DNA of 64,000 nt. Origin: an uncultured Mycoplasmatota bacterium. GTDB lineage: Bacteria; Bacillota_I; Bacilli_A; RF39; UBA660. How positions within the stretch are numbered: the stretch's first letter is position 1; each line of letters begins with the position of its first letter. The DNA lies in NCBI GenBank assembly GCA_900551455.1, contig URVV01000003.1, positions 1 through 64,000 of the forward strand. Direction: 5' to 3'. Both the position numbers and the translations under genes were made by a program. Shown piece after piece: positions 8,652-18,224 of the stretch. The notes beneath the pieces were generated by a model that searched no databases, was not told the origin of the DNA, and worked only from the letters and a program-made list of their open reading frames with translations.

Positions 8652-10301
8652 TTAACTAAGAGCTTTTTTAACTCTTTCAATAATTCTTTCTTTACCTAGT
8701 AAATTCATTATTTCATATAAGTCTGGAGTCATACTACTGCTGGTAAGAGCTACTCTTATTACAGTTGAGATGTCGGCAACACTACCTTTGTAGTTATCAG
8801 GATTAGCTTTATATTCTTTCATATTAGAGCAATATCCTAATTCTTCAGTTAATTCTTTTATTTTATTAAACCAGGTATCTTTATCATCTTTAGGATCATA
8901 ATATTTATCAAGATATGTTTTTAAAATTTTAGATATTTCTTCTTTAGAGGTTATTTTTTGATAATCGTATGTAATATCTTTAAAGTATTCATCATACATA
9001 TACCAGATGTTTTTCTTAATACTTGACCATGATTCATAATCTTTACGAGGCTTTTTTTGATATCTTTCAATTCCTAGGATTTTAATGGTGTAATCCTTAT
9101 ATTTGGCTAATATCTCAGAAAATTCTTTGTCATAGGTATTTGACCATACTAGAACATTATCATATATGTCTTCGGCTTTTAAAAAGCTTATATAATTTCT
9201 AGAAATATTAATTAGTTTTTCAACATCAAACAAGGATCCGCTTGAAGATATTTTTTTAAAGTCAAATTTAAAATCATCAATACTTTTATCTTTATTTTGA
9301 TCATACCATTGTTCAAAGTTAGTATTGGCAATAGTCATTAAGTATAAATGAACGGCTTCAACGGGAATACCTAATTCGGTATAATAACTCATAGCGGCTT
9401 CACGATCTTTTCTTTTGGAAAGTTTTCTTTTAATATCACCATCTTGTTTTTGAATTGGTGATAAATGAGCATATTGTGGTATTTCAAAACCAAATATTTT
9501 AAATAATTGAACGTGAATTGGTAAGGATGATACCCATTCATCACCTCTAGTTATATGGGTAGTTCTCATTAGGTGGTCATCTACTAAATGAGCAAAATGA
9601 TATGTAGGTAAGCCGTCTGATTTCATAATAACAATATCTAGATCATTTTCTGGAAATTCAATTCTTCCTTTGACAAGATCATTGACAACTACTTTTTTTT
9701 CAAAATTGCCTGGAGATTTTAAACGAATTATATATTTTTCACCATTTTTTATACGGTTATAAGCATCTTCAATTTTTATATTACGGCATACGGCATAGCG
9801 ACCATAATATCCAATACGGGCTTTTGTGGCTTCTTGCATATGTCTTGTTTCTTGGATTTGTTCTTCAGTACAAAAGCATGGGTATGCTAGGCCTTCTTCT
9901 AATAGATGTTTAATAAATGATTGATATATTTCTTTTCTTTGACTTTGGATATATGGACCATAAGCACCAATTTCTTTTTCTCTTGATAAAGCGCCTTCAT
10001 TAATATCAATTTTAAAATCTTGAAGGTCTTTTACAATTCCTTCGATACCGTTTGGGACTTCTCTTTTTTGATCTGTATCCTCAATTCTTAAATAGAATAC
10101 ACCATTTGTATCTTTGGCAGCCTTACTTGAGATAAATGATGCAAGTAAGCTTCCCATATGAACAAAACCGGTAGGACTTGGTGCAAAACGGGTTACCATA
10201 GCACCTTTTGGTAAATTTCTTTCGGGATATATCTTTTCATAGTCAGCAATAGTTTTGGTGATATTTGGAAAAATTAAGTCAGCTAAATCTTTATTTGTCA
10301 T
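8652..10301 (-). CDS. gltX: Glutamyl-tRNA synthetase
   Basis: Class I aminoacyl-tRNA synthetase charging tRNA-Glu; in organisms relying on GatCAB it may also mischarge tRNA-Gln. The HIGH motif is RFAPSPTGFVHMGS (about residues 38-51) and the KMSKS motif is KRKLSKRKD. At 549 residues it is longer than the common 480-500, with about 37 residues before the catalytic motif, a form seen in some clostridial and related GluRS. tRNA-Glu and tRNA-Gln genes lie 3.8 kb and 0.5 kb away. RBS AAAGGAG, promoter at 10351. Whether it is discriminating cannot be told here. Confidence 0.93.
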   Translation of the reverse strand: MTNKDLADLIFPNITKTIADYEKIYPERNLPKGAMVTRFAPSPTGFVHMGSLLASFISSKAAKDTNGVFYLRIEDTDQKREVPNGIEGIVKDLQDFKIDINEGALSREKEIGAYGPYIQSQRKEIYQSFIKHLLEEGLAYPCFCTEEQIQETRHMQEATKARIGYYGRYAVCRNIKIEDAYNRIKNGEKYIIRLKSPGNFEKKVVVNDLVKGRIEFPENDLDIVIMKSDGLPTYHFAHLVDDHLMRTTHITRGDEWVSSLPIHVQLFKIFGFEIPQYAHLSPIQKQDGDIKRKLSKRKDREAAMSYYTELGIPVEAVHLYLMTIANTNFEQWYDQNKDKSIDDFKFDFKKISSSGSLFDVEKLINISRNYISFLKAEDIYDNVLVWSNTYDKEFSEILAKYKDYTIKILGIERYQKKPRKDYESWSSIKKNIWYMYDEYFKDITYDYQKITSKEEISKILKTYLDKYYDPKDDKDTWFNKIKELTEELGYCSNMKEYKANPDNYKGSVADISTVIRVALTSSSMTPDLYEIMNLLGKERIIERVKKALS

Positions 10302-10350
10302 AAGTAAATCACTCCTTTGGTTTCATAATATTTATAAATTAATTAAGTAG

Positions 10351-10379
10351 ATTATATCAAAAATATGGGTAAATTGCAA
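10351..10379 (-). promoter_or_regulatory. Promoter of gltX
   Basis: TTGCAA, 17-base spacer, perfect TATAAT on the minus strand, 50 bases before the gltX start. The leader is too short for a T-box. Confidence 0.65.
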
Positions 10380-10457
10380 TATTTGGATAATAATTATGAT
10401 ATCTATTATATCGAATATTAGTAGTTATTAATATAATATATTGAAAGGAGGGATAAG

Positions 10458-10634
10458 ATGTACGGATATGGATACCCTTATTATGGTGGATATGGATATG
10501 GTAATGGATACGGATGGGTATGGGCAATACTAATTGTTTTATTAATACTTTTCTTATTATGGGGTGGAAATGGCTTTATGGGTAATAATAGTGGCTGTGG
10601 TTGTAGGTGTAATAATCGTTGTTGCAATAACTAA
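10458..10634 (+). CDS. YjcZ-like Gly/Tyr-rich membrane mini-protein
   Basis: A 58-residue protein. Residues 1-20 are a Tyr/Gly repeat (MYGYGYPYYGGYGYGNGYGW), residues about 21-36 are one hydrophobic membrane segment (VWAILIVLLILFLLWG), and the tail is Gly/Asn/Cys-rich with five Cys (CGCRC, CC). This layout resembles the YjcZ-type sporulation-associated mini-proteins of Bacilli, though the Cys-rich tail is unlike the usual ones. A strong AAAGGAGGG ribosome site lies 7 bases upstream. It is monocistronic, divergent from gltX, with a terminator after it. The role is unknown; a spore or forespore location is inferred from the family. Confidence 0.75.
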   Translation: MYGYGYPYYGGYGYGNGYGWVWAILIVLLILFLLWGGNGFMGNNSGCGCRCNNRCCNN

Positions 10635-10640
10635 AATAAT

Positions 10641-10717
10641 AAAAGATAAGGGATTTCTTGAGTTTGTAGATTCTGATGGATATTAATTTTACAATTCAAG
10701 TTTTTCTTATCTTTTTA
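10641..10717 (+). terminator. Terminator after the YjcZ-like gene
   Basis: AAAAGATAAG pairs with CTTATCTTTT across a long loop, followed by T-rich sequence. The 10-pair stem closes a loop of about 55 bases that also contains CTTGAG/TTCAAG complementarity. Confidence 0.5.
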
Positions 10718-10797
10718 TATCTATGGTTATTAGTAAAGGATAAAATTTGTAGAAAAAATGAGAGGTAAATAAGAGGTAAAATAAAAATAATATAATA

Positions 10798-10817
10798 AAA
10801 CCCTTATAAAATAAGGG
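10798..10817 (-). terminator. Terminator of tRNA-Gln
   Basis: CCCTTATTTTATAAGGG then TTTTATT on the minus strand, 13 bases after the tRNA CCA. An 18-base copy of part of it lies at 51082-51099. Confidence 0.65.
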
Positions 10818-10829
10818 AGTAGTTCGTAA

Positions 10830-10903
10830 TGGTTGCCCCAGCTAGATTCGAACTAGCGTTCATGGAGTCAGAGTCCAATGCCTTACCGCTTGGCTATGGG
10901 GCA
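10830..10903 (-). tRNA. tRNA-Gln (anticodon CTG)
   Basis: A 74-base cloverleaf with acceptor TGCCCCA/TGGGGCA, discriminator A and encoded CCA. The D-arm TAGCCAAGCGGTAAGGCA is typical of tRNA-Gln. The anticodon loop is CTCTGAC, giving anticodon CTG for CAG. One U-U mismatch tops the anticodon stem. The T-arm has AGTTCGAAT. A TATAAT about 19 bases upstream (minus strand, 10922-10927) may be its -10. Confidence 0.95.
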
Positions 10904-10941
10904 ATAAGAAATTACTTTTTGATTATACCACAAATAATAAA

Positions 10942-10965
10942 GAAAAAAAAGACTTTTCGTCTTTT
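10942..10965 (-). terminator. Terminator of uppP
   Basis: AAAAGAC/GTCTTTT stem with a five-base loop followed on the minus strand by TTTTTTTT. It overlaps the uppP stop codon. Confidence 0.75.
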
Positions 10966-11758
10966 AAAATATAAAATATTTTATTAAGATTATAGCTGCA
11001 AAGATTACTCTATAGATAGCAAATACTGAAAAGTCGTGTCTTTTTATGTAGTTTAGAAGGAATTTTATTGAGAAAATACCTACTATAAACGCTGTAAATA
11101 CTCCCATTAGAGTTTCCCAGGTGAATGCTAAATTACCTATTTCAAGAATGGTGGCGCCAGCAATAATTGGGACTGATAATAGGAAGGTAAATTTAGTGGC
11201 AGCACTTTTTGATAATCCTAATAATCTGGCTGTTAAGATAGTGGTTCCACTTCTAGAGAATCCAGGGATAATAGCTAATGCTTGTGATAAGCCAATTAGA
11301 AAGGCTTGTTTTAAACTTATATGCTTAAAATCTGTTTCTATTTTATAGTGTTTATCTGCCCAGCGATCTCCTAGATAAATAAGAACGCCCATAATAGCTA
11401 GTGATGAGGCAATTAACCATATTTTTTGCCTGAAGATATTTTCTACGACATCATCTAAAAGAACTCCAAGTAATGCTCCAGGGATGGTAGCGATGACTAG
11501 ATACCAAAACATTTTATTTTCAAATGAGTCTTTTCCTTTGGTTACTTTGTCTACGGCGCCGATAAATAGATTCCACCAGTCTTTAAAAAAGATTACTAAG
11601 ACAGCTAAAAGGGTTCCAAAGTGAAGAGCAATATCGTATGCTAGTGATGATTGCTCCCAACCAAATAGATATGGTACTAAAATTAAATGGGCAGAGGAAG
11701 AGATTGGTAAAAACTCCCCTATTCCTTGAATTATTCCTAATATTATACTTTTTAACAT
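10964..11758 (-). CDS. uppP: Undecaprenyl-diphosphate phosphatase
   Basis: Integral membrane phosphatase that recycles undecaprenyl pyrophosphate to the monophosphate carrier for peptidoglycan and teichoic acid synthesis; it also gives bacitracin tolerance. 264 residues with about eight hydrophobic segments. The two active-site motifs are present: GIGEFLPISSSAHL (about residues 12-25) and IPGFSRSGTT (about 164-173). RBS AAGGAG is 9 bases upstream of the ATG. It lies 26 bases downstream of the GH31 gene, so the two probably share a transcript. Confidence 0.95.
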   Translation of the reverse strand: MLKSIILGIIQGIGEFLPISSSAHLILVPYLFGWEQSSLAYDIALHFGTLLAVLVIFFKDWWNLFIGAVDKVTKGKDSFENKMFWYLVIATIPGALLGVLLDDVVENIFRQKIWLIASSLAIMGVLIYLGDRWADKHYKIETDFKHISLKQAFLIGLSQALAIIPGFSRSGTTILTARLLGLSKSAATKFTFLLSVPIIAGATILEIGNLAFTWETLMGVFTAFIVGIFSIKFLLNYIKRHDFSVFAIYRVIFAAIILIKYFIF

Positions 11759-11784
11759 ATTACATCTCCTTAATTAATTATATT

Positions 11785-14130
11785 TTATTTTGTTTCTATA
11801 AATGCTAACAGTCCAATAAACATATTGATAAATTTTGGTTCTAGTCCGTGTTTTCTTAATTTTCTTAAACCAATACGTTTTTTGTTTACTGGTAGTTCAC
11901 TAAATATTATATCATCAATTTCTTCTTTAAGAATAGTATTTATTTCTAAATCATCTAAAATTCCTTCAATTTCTTCATTGATGACACTTATGGTTTCTAT
12001 TTCTAGATTTTTTCCATATATATTAACTTCAATAGTATTATAGACATTAACATTATTGATATGGATAATTAAATCATTTTTTTCTATTTCATATGGATAT
12101 TTTTCTTCAGTGTTTTGTTGTTTTACAAGGATGTTTTCTGGACTATTCATATTTCTAAAGCGAAGAAGATAATTTCTATTTGGTAGATTTAGATTGCCTT
12201 CTTTTCTTGCTATGGTAAATTTATAGCCATATTCTACTTTATCTAAATTCATTTTTGTTATTAAATAATTTCTTCCAGGATTTAAATTATAACCATCATC
12301 TTCATATAATTCATAGTTACCATATAAGCCATTTTCTGCTGGAAAGATTTGAATTTCCATATTTTGTGGGCAATTTGTATCTTTATCTAGGGACATTGGA
12401 ATAATTGCTCCTTCTTTTATAAAGATAGGATAATCTTCTTCTTTATAAAAACCAACATAGTATTTATTTCCAATGAATTTTTTTCCAGAGGTATAGTCAT
12501 ACCATATTCCATTGGGGATGAAAACTCTTTGAACAACTCGGTTCATTTCAATATTTTTCTTTTTAATTATTGGGCTTATCATAATTTTGCTACCAAAAAA
12601 ATATTGGTTTACATAATTTGGTTCATCATATATTTTGGGATATTTATAATATAGTGGTTGAACAATGGGAATGCCAAATTTATGATAAATATATCCTTCA
12701 TTATATATATAGGGAATTAATTTATTTCTTAATTGCATATATTCTTTAATGACTGATAGTTTGATTTGGTTCCATTTCCAGGGTTCACGTTTATAGTATT
12801 TTCCAGTGTCTCCGGCTAGGATAAAGATGGGATTAAAGACGCCAAATTGAATGTATCTAATATATAATTCATCGTCTTCAATTCCGCCATAATATCCTCC
12901 AATAGCGTGTGCGTGCCAACAGACACCTAAATTGGAAGCACTGTTGTTATATGCTGGTAAGACTTTTAGGGTGTCCCAACTTACTTTGGTACGTCCACTA
13001 TAGATAATAGGATATCTATGGGGGGCAATACCGGGATTGCGGGAGAGAATTAGTCCTCTTTCGTTTAGATTAGAGATAATATAGTGATAGTGATTTAAGA
13101 GAAATAGTCCTTGTTTATCTTGAGGGTTGTAATAGTCAATATTAAATAGTTTTATACCATATTGTAGGAGATTATTTACTACTAAATTTAGGTAGGCATT
13201 TAAGGTATTGTTATTTAATGGTAGAAAACTTAAGTTATTTTTGTTTGTTTTGAGATATTTAGCTAATTCATTATACCAAGGATCAACGGGGGTTATTGGA
13301 AGTTCTGGGTTAATAGTTAATCCAAATTTTTGAGTTTTACTTTTAAAATAGGCATTTAGGATGTTTAGATCAAATAGGCTTCGGTTAAAGGTAAAACTTT
13401 CTGTTGATGAATGCCATTTATTTCCTAAAAGGAATACAGATATTGGGATATGATTATCATTAAATTTTTTTAGTATTAAATCGATATCATACATATTATA
13501 TATATCATTTTTATACCACCAGGACCCTAGAGCATATCTTGGAATCATTGGAGGATATCCGGTTAGAGAAAAATAATCTTGAAGGCATAATCCTAAGTCT
13601 GAACGATATACGAAAAGATATAGGTCAGTAGTTTCTTCTCTATTATTAAAGTTTTCATTATCAATTACTAGATTTTTAGAGTCATCTAAAACGGTAAAGC
13701 CATCAAAGGAATATAGGCCTTTATTTAGTTTTAATTTGGTGCTATCTAAATTGTCTAGAGAATATGATAGACTTCCAAGATTACGAATTTCTTTGTTATT
13801 TGGAGTCCATTCACGATCTGTACCGTTTATTAATACTTTGATGTTATTACCACTAATAGGGTTACCTTTAATATATGTTAATGTAAAATATTCGGTGGTA
13901 ATAGTTAATGCAACATCAGTTTCAGTATGGGTAAAGGTAGTATCTCCAAGATTTCTTGATACTACTAATGAGGTGGCTCGATCTTCAAAGAAATTGTTTT
14001 TATTATATTCAATTCTTATTAACCTTGGACTTAAAACTTCAAAACGATAATGGGTTCCAATTATGATGTTTTTTGATGGTGGTTTTAAGTTGGTTACATT
14101 TTTAACAAAATATGAACAAAGATTAGCCAT
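11785..14130 (-). CDS. GH31-family glycoside hydrolase
   Basis: A 781-residue GH31 protein with an N-terminal beta-sandwich, a (beta/alpha)8 barrel from about residue 195 (RYALGSWWYKNDIYNMYDID), and C-terminal beta domains (YELYEDDGYN near 600). The expected nucleophile is D332 in LFNIDYYNP. Where many GH31 enzymes have SGD with the acid/base Asp, this one reads SGRTKVSWDTL (378-388), so the acid/base residue differs or sits elsewhere. HAHAIGGYYGG and the ELYIRYIQFG region are typical. No signal peptide, so probably cytosolic alpha-glucosidase or alpha-xylosidase chemistry. The last about 100 residues, Glu/Ile-rich, are not recognised. It lies upstream of uppP. Confidence 0.85.
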   Translation of the reverse strand: MANLCSYFVKNVTNLKPPSKNIIIGTHYRFEVLSPRLIRIEYNKNNFFEDRATSLVVSRNLGDTTFTHTETDVALTITTEYFTLTYIKGNPISGNNIKVLINGTDREWTPNNKEIRNLGSLSYSLDNLDSTKLKLNKGLYSFDGFTVLDDSKNLVIDNENFNNREETTDLYLFVYRSDLGLCLQDYFSLTGYPPMIPRYALGSWWYKNDIYNMYDIDLILKKFNDNHIPISVFLLGNKWHSSTESFTFNRSLFDLNILNAYFKSKTQKFGLTINPELPITPVDPWYNELAKYLKTNKNNLSFLPLNNNTLNAYLNLVVNNLLQYGIKLFNIDYYNPQDKQGLFLLNHYHYIISNLNERGLILSRNPGIAPHRYPIIYSGRTKVSWDTLKVLPAYNNSASNLGVCWHAHAIGGYYGGIEDDELYIRYIQFGVFNPIFILAGDTGKYYKREPWKWNQIKLSVIKEYMQLRNKLIPYIYNEGYIYHKFGIPIVQPLYYKYPKIYDEPNYVNQYFFGSKIMISPIIKKKNIEMNRVVQRVFIPNGIWYDYTSGKKFIGNKYYVGFYKEEDYPIFIKEGAIIPMSLDKDTNCPQNMEIQIFPAENGLYGNYELYEDDGYNLNPGRNYLITKMNLDKVEYGYKFTIARKEGNLNLPNRNYLLRFRNMNSPENILVKQQNTEEKYPYEIEKNDLIIHINNVNVYNTIEVNIYGKNLEIETISVINEEIEGILDDLEINTILKEEIDDIIFSELPVNKKRIGLRKLRKHGLEPKFINMFIGLLAFIETK

Positions 14131-14157
14131 ATTACATCACCCTTTACTCTTATTTTT

Positions 14158-14186
14158 ATTATATCATAAGTTATAGGAAAATGAAA
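14158..14186 (-). promoter_or_regulatory. Promoter of the GH31-uppP unit
   Basis: TTTCAT, 17 bases, perfect TATAAT on the minus strand, 28 bases before the GH31 ATG. The -35 is weak. Confidence 0.45.
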
Positions 14187-14214
14187 GAATTAGTTATAGA
14201 ACTTTACTTTAAAT

Positions 14215-14244
14215 AAAATAGACTTCAACCAGGAAGTCTATTTT
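14215..14244 (-). terminator. Terminator of the SipW/TasA-like operon
   Basis: Perfect 11-pair stem AAAATAGACTT/AAGTCTATTTT, eight-base loop, T-rich on the minus strand, just after the stop at 14254. Confidence 0.75.
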
Positions 14245-14253
14245 AAGTATTTA

Positions 14254-16521
14254 TTATTTAATAACAATTCTTGTTGTGATATATTCGTTATTAATATCAC
14301 TGGTAGCAGCGTAATTATAGATTGTAGAGTTATTTTGATTAGCAATGCCTCCACGGATAAACCAATTATTAGTATCGTCAATAAAGGTATTTTTTCCATT
14401 TGACCAGATGTTTTTATCTAATGATAATTCTTTTGTGGCATCTCCTAAAATGAAGGTATTGTCATAATATAAATCATAATCATTATTACTTATAGGAATA
14501 TTTTTAAAGTGAGTGTTATTAAGGTTTAAGGCATTATTTTGATCTGCTTTGTTGGCCATTGTGAACTCTGCTGCTCCACCTGCCATATCATATACTCCGG
14601 TAGGATTAGCAGTGGTTGTGTCTTGGGGATTGTTTCCGGAAATATAGGTGTTATTAGGGTTTATTTCACTACATTTATTATTTTTACAAACTCCATACTT
14701 ACTGTGTGATAGGTATGTAATAGCTCCCCATTCGGTATTTTTTATTAGATGATAATTGTTGGTGCCGAGTTTTTTTATTGCTTGATAGTAATTTGATAAG
14801 TAGTTATTAGTCCAAATATAATTACCCCTTTTGCTTTCAATTGGTAAATCTGTTGTTAGGCAACCAGTAGTAGTATCTTTATTACAAGTATTTGAATTTG
14901 TTGATATTTCATATTTACTTACCCATAATCCGGTAACTGGGCCATCAATGGTAGTAAAAGCTGGATGTGTATAGTATTTTAAATTGTCATTTTTAGTTAC
15001 TTTAGTTATTAATAATTCATCAGAATAGCAGTTATTGTTTTTACAATATATAACTCCGGATGAGGTTGTACTCTTTTCAAATACAATATCTATTCCCTTA
15101 TTGTATGCATCATATGCATCAATATTATTTTCACCAGTTACATTCCATAATTTATATTTAAATCTAGGAATCCATACGTAAGTCATAGCAATATCTTCGT
15201 CTTTTATGATACTGCCAATTGATAGTGATTGATAATACTCTTTTTTGGTCATTGGGATAAAATTGTTATAACCGCAGACAAGATTATCATATATAATGTT
15301 AATGCTTGTTTTGTAGTTTGTATTTATTTCACTATCGGATAATATATCGCTGTATAGGTAAATGTCTCCGATGGTAATATTAGAAATATCTTCGAATGTT
15401 TCATTGGTACCAAATTTAATGGATGCTTGAGAGTTAATGTTTCCGGTTATGGTGGCAGTTTGAAGTTTTAGACCGTTGAGATAGAAATTTACTTTATTTC
15501 CATCATAAGTATAACCAATTATATATGTTTTATCAGACTCTAAATTATATACAGAAGATGAAGCAATGTTTTGGTTAACTTTAAAGATAAATTTATGATT
15601 TTGATTGTCGTAATAATAACTCATTTTTCCGTTTGATAGAAAATATATTTTATCTTTAGTTAAATCATTTATTTTAACTCTGATGATACTGCTAATTTGA
15701 TTGTTTTGGTATTTTAAGCCAGTATCTAAATAGTTATTTTCTATGATAATATTTTCGTTATTGTAATTAATATTGTTTATCTTTATATGATGTTGGTTAG
15801 TAATATCGTAGATGTATTTTTCATTATTTTTTATTGTTACACTATTAGCCCAGATACTTGCTTCATAGTTATACCAGCGATATTTAGAAACGGTGTTGCT
15901 ATTGTCAGCTTTTCTCCAGGTATTACTTTCTTCATCATAATATACAGGGATCATATCATCTTTTAAAGATGGATGGTTAGCTCCACTGGCATCTAAGGTC
16001 TTGTATATAGCAGAGCCACTAGTTACTACTTTGGCATTAAATGTTTTTCCTAGTTCTATATTAGGTGTATTATTATCTAGCCAAATATTAATTTTAAAGC
16101 TTAACTCTTCACCTGGATAAATTATTACATTAGTAGCAATAATATTATTTGTTTGATATAGGGTGTGAGGTAGGTTATTGTTTACTTTTACTTTGATATA
16201 TTTTGAATTTATAGAGTTTTCTTCGGTATCTGATAACATTTTTAAATCGAATAGATAAGTTAATGATCCAGTATTTTTTATTTTAAGGTTGTATGAAGTT
16301 GTATTTACTCCTTCGCTATCATTTACGGGAAAGGCATTTTCTAATTTAATTGGTTTATCTTCAGTAAAGGCTAAATCGAGGTTACCAGTGTTATAGTTGA
16401 AGGTATTTGTAACATCTGATTTTAAAAATAAAGAATAAGTGGTACCACTTAATGATACGATTACGAATAAAACTGCTAAAGCCATAATATAGTTTTTCTT
16501 AGTTTCTACGAAATTTATCAT
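14254..16521 (-). CDS. TasA/camelysin-like secreted protein with LamG-like and FGE/SUMF-like domains
   Basis: A 755-residue secreted or surface protein. The N-terminus is a TasA/CalY-type SipW signal: a hydrophobic core at about residues 12-28, then TTYSLFLKSDVTNTFNYNTG and NLDLAF, matching the family's TYAYFSD...NTFxAGxLDL. An Ig-like TasA domain follows (to about 190). Then comes a concanavalin/LamG-like sandwich (about 215-400). The C-terminal about 300 residues resemble a formylglycine-generating/sulfatase-modifying fold (WVSKYEIS, NTEWGAITYL, GVYDMAGGAAEFT, WFIRGG). It is third in an operon with its probable peptidase (18225-18881). It likely builds surface fibres or binds glycans; domain calls are by eye. 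Confidence 0.7.
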   Translation of the reverse strand: MINFVETKKNYIMALAVLFVIVSLSGTTYSLFLKSDVTNTFNYNTGNLDLAFTEDKPIKLENAFPVNDSEGVNTTSYNLKIKNTGSLTYLFDLKMLSDTEENSINSKYIKVKVNNNLPHTLYQTNNIIATNVIIYPGEELSFKINIWLDNNTPNIELGKTFNAKVVTSGSAIYKTLDASGANHPSLKDDMIPVYYDEESNTWRKADNSNTVSKYRWYNYEASIWANSVTIKNNEKYIYDITNQHHIKINNINYNNENIIIENNYLDTGLKYQNNQISSIIRVKINDLTKDKIYFLSNGKMSYYYDNQNHKFIFKVNQNIASSSVYNLESDKTYIIGYTYDGNKVNFYLNGLKLQTATITGNINSQASIKFGTNETFEDISNITIGDIYLYSDILSDSEINTNYKTSINIIYDNLVCGYNNFIPMTKKEYYQSLSIGSIIKDEDIAMTYVWIPRFKYKLWNVTGENNIDAYDAYNKGIDIVFEKSTTSSGVIYCKNNNCYSDELLITKVTKNDNLKYYTHPAFTTIDGPVTGLWVSKYEISTNSNTCNKDTTTGCLTTDLPIESKRGNYIWTNNYLSNYYQAIKKLGTNNYHLIKNTEWGAITYLSHSKYGVCKNNKCSEINPNNTYISGNNPQDTTTANPTGVYDMAGGAAEFTMANKADQNNALNLNNTHFKNIPISNNDYDLYYDNTFILGDATKELSLDKNIWSNGKNTFIDDTNNWFIRGGIANQNNSTIYNYAATSDINNEYITTRIVIK

Positions 16522-16557
16522 TAAATCACCTCTTATTCTTAAAATCTATTTTTTTAT

Positions 16558-18213
16558 TTATTCTTCTGTCCAAGCATAAATACGAATCGTTCCATAAAAA
16601 TATTTATCTTGCATAGAATTAGGAATTGTTTCATAATCTGTCCATAACATTAATCTAACGTTAATTGTATCAAATGGTTCAATTGTATCTTCTATTAAAA
16701 TATAGTTGGTATTTGTTAAAGATAGTTTTTCTGATAGTTTATCTTTTCTCCAAATTTTATTGTCTAATTTTTGTGGTTCGTAATATTTTTCTTTTATTTG
16801 TAGTTGATATCTTATATATTTTACTTCAAGGTTTGTTTTAGGAGATTGTTCAATAACAATACGATATTTTAATGCTTTATCACTATTGTTGGTTACAGTA
16901 AATTCATTGTCTTCTTGATCATCATTAACTAAATCTTTTATTTTTCCGTCTGAGTCTACAACAACGCCAGATGAAGGAACAATGGCAATATAGTCTTTAG
17001 TTTCAATGATTGCAGTATCTTCGAAGATTTGAAGATGTTCTCCTTCAATAGTAGATTCTCTTGTTAAATTTTCCTTTCTTTTTTCAATGTCTTTTATTTG
17101 TTTATTATTGTTATATTTTATATTACTATTTTCGCTAATATAGAATGTTTTATTATTTTCTTTGATAGTTGCACCACCGTTGGTGTAATAAATAATACTA
17201 TCATCATTTAGATGATTAGCAATGGTTACATATATATTATCAACAATTTCAAAGATTTTATTATCTTTTATAATGATACTGTTGCTTTTTCTAACACTTA
17301 GAGTTTTGCTACCGTCTCTAATAATGGCACCACCATCTTTATAATAATCTATTATTTTACCATCATCCATTTTTTTGCTAGTAAGAATTTCCATAGCATT
17401 ATTATTTTTAAAGGTTACATCATTTTTTGTTATATTTAAGTCTTTTTCATTTCTTACAAGGTATCTTTTATTGTTTTTTATTATTTCTATAGTACCATCA
17501 TAGTAGTAATTTAATTTTATTTTATCGATTTCTTTTGTTTCTTTAAGGTATGAGACTTTGTTGCTAGAAATATAATCTTCTTTTATATCTTTAGCATCTC
17601 TTACAAACATATTCATTTTTGAAGCAGTTATTTCGGCGGATCCATCTGAGAAGTATGAAACTGTTCCCCAAGGATATTTTTTGGTATTGATTAAAGAGAT
17701 ACTACTGGTTTTAGCTAAAGTGTTTATTACGCCATATTCATCAATAGCATATTCGCCATTTTCTAGGGGATTGATACGAATAATTGAATTATCTTTTTTG
17801 TTAATCATTAGGGCTGTTTTATCACTATAGAATTTGACTGTATATTCTTCGGCATTTACTACTTTTACAACTAATACTTCTCCGGATGATTTAAATTTAT
17901 TATTATTTTTAAATCGGTTTTTAGCATCACCTTCAGTAAATGAGCGATCTCCAGCACTTACATTTGAGGTATAGTCAGTTAAAGTGGTAGATAATGATGA
18001 GTTTTCTATTACTGGGGTTTTATTTTCATAGATATTTTTTACAAAGATAAAAAGACTAATTATAATGACAGTTAAGGAAATGATTAGGGCTGTTATAAAT
18101 AATAATAAGCGATATTTTCTTAGAAAAAGAGTAAGTGATGATTGTTTTTCTTCAAGAACTATTTTCTCTTCTTTTTTATTTAATTCAACAACTTCTAATT
18201 TTTTCTTTGCCAT
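16558..18213 (-). CDS. Membrane-anchored protein with tandem beta repeats and a TasA-like C-terminal domain
   Basis: About 551 residues. A short Lys/Glu-rich cytosolic tail, one transmembrane segment (about residues 30-55), and an extracellular region follow. At least five diverged repeats of about 45 residues are visible, each with a core like YFSDGSAEI, YYDGTIEII, YYKDGGAII or YYTNGGATI followed by a short basic strand (MFVRDAKD, YLVRNEKD, LSVRKSN). The C-terminal about 110 residues (SDKALKYRIVIEQ ... INVRLMLWTDYE) look like the Ig-like domain of TasA proteins. I start at the second Met (18213), 9 bases after AGGA. It lies between the SipW peptidase and the TasA-like gene, so it may be the anchor of that fibre. 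No known family was recognised for the repeats. Confidence 0.65.
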   Translation of the reverse strand: MAKKKLEVVELNKKEEKIVLEEKQSSLTLFLRKYRLLLFITALIISLTVIIISLFIFVKNIYENKTPVIENSSLSTTLTDYTSNVSAGDRSFTEGDAKNRFKNNNKFKSSGEVLVVKVVNAEEYTVKFYSDKTALMINKKDNSIIRINPLENGEYAIDEYGVINTLAKTSSISLINTKKYPWGTVSYFSDGSAEITASKMNMFVRDAKDIKEDYISSNKVSYLKETKEIDKIKLNYYYDGTIEIIKNNKRYLVRNEKDLNITKNDVTFKNNNAMEILTSKKMDDGKIIDYYKDGGAIIRDGSKTLSVRKSNSIIIKDNKIFEIVDNIYVTIANHLNDDSIIYYTNGGATIKENNKTFYISENSNIKYNNNKQIKDIEKRKENLTRESTIEGEHLQIFEDTAIIETKDYIAIVPSSGVVVDSDGKIKDLVNDDQEDNEFTVTNNSDKALKYRIVIEQSPKTNLEVKYIRYQLQIKEKYYEPQKLDNKIWRKDKLSEKLSLTNTNYILIEDTIEPFDTINVRLMLWTDYETIPNSMQDKYFYGTIRIYAWTEE

Positions 18214-18224
18214 ATAAATCATTC

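Noticed and set aside
10302..10457. T-box riboswitch upstream of gltX
   Set aside because: The leader is about 40 bases, with no T-box sequence or specifier stem.
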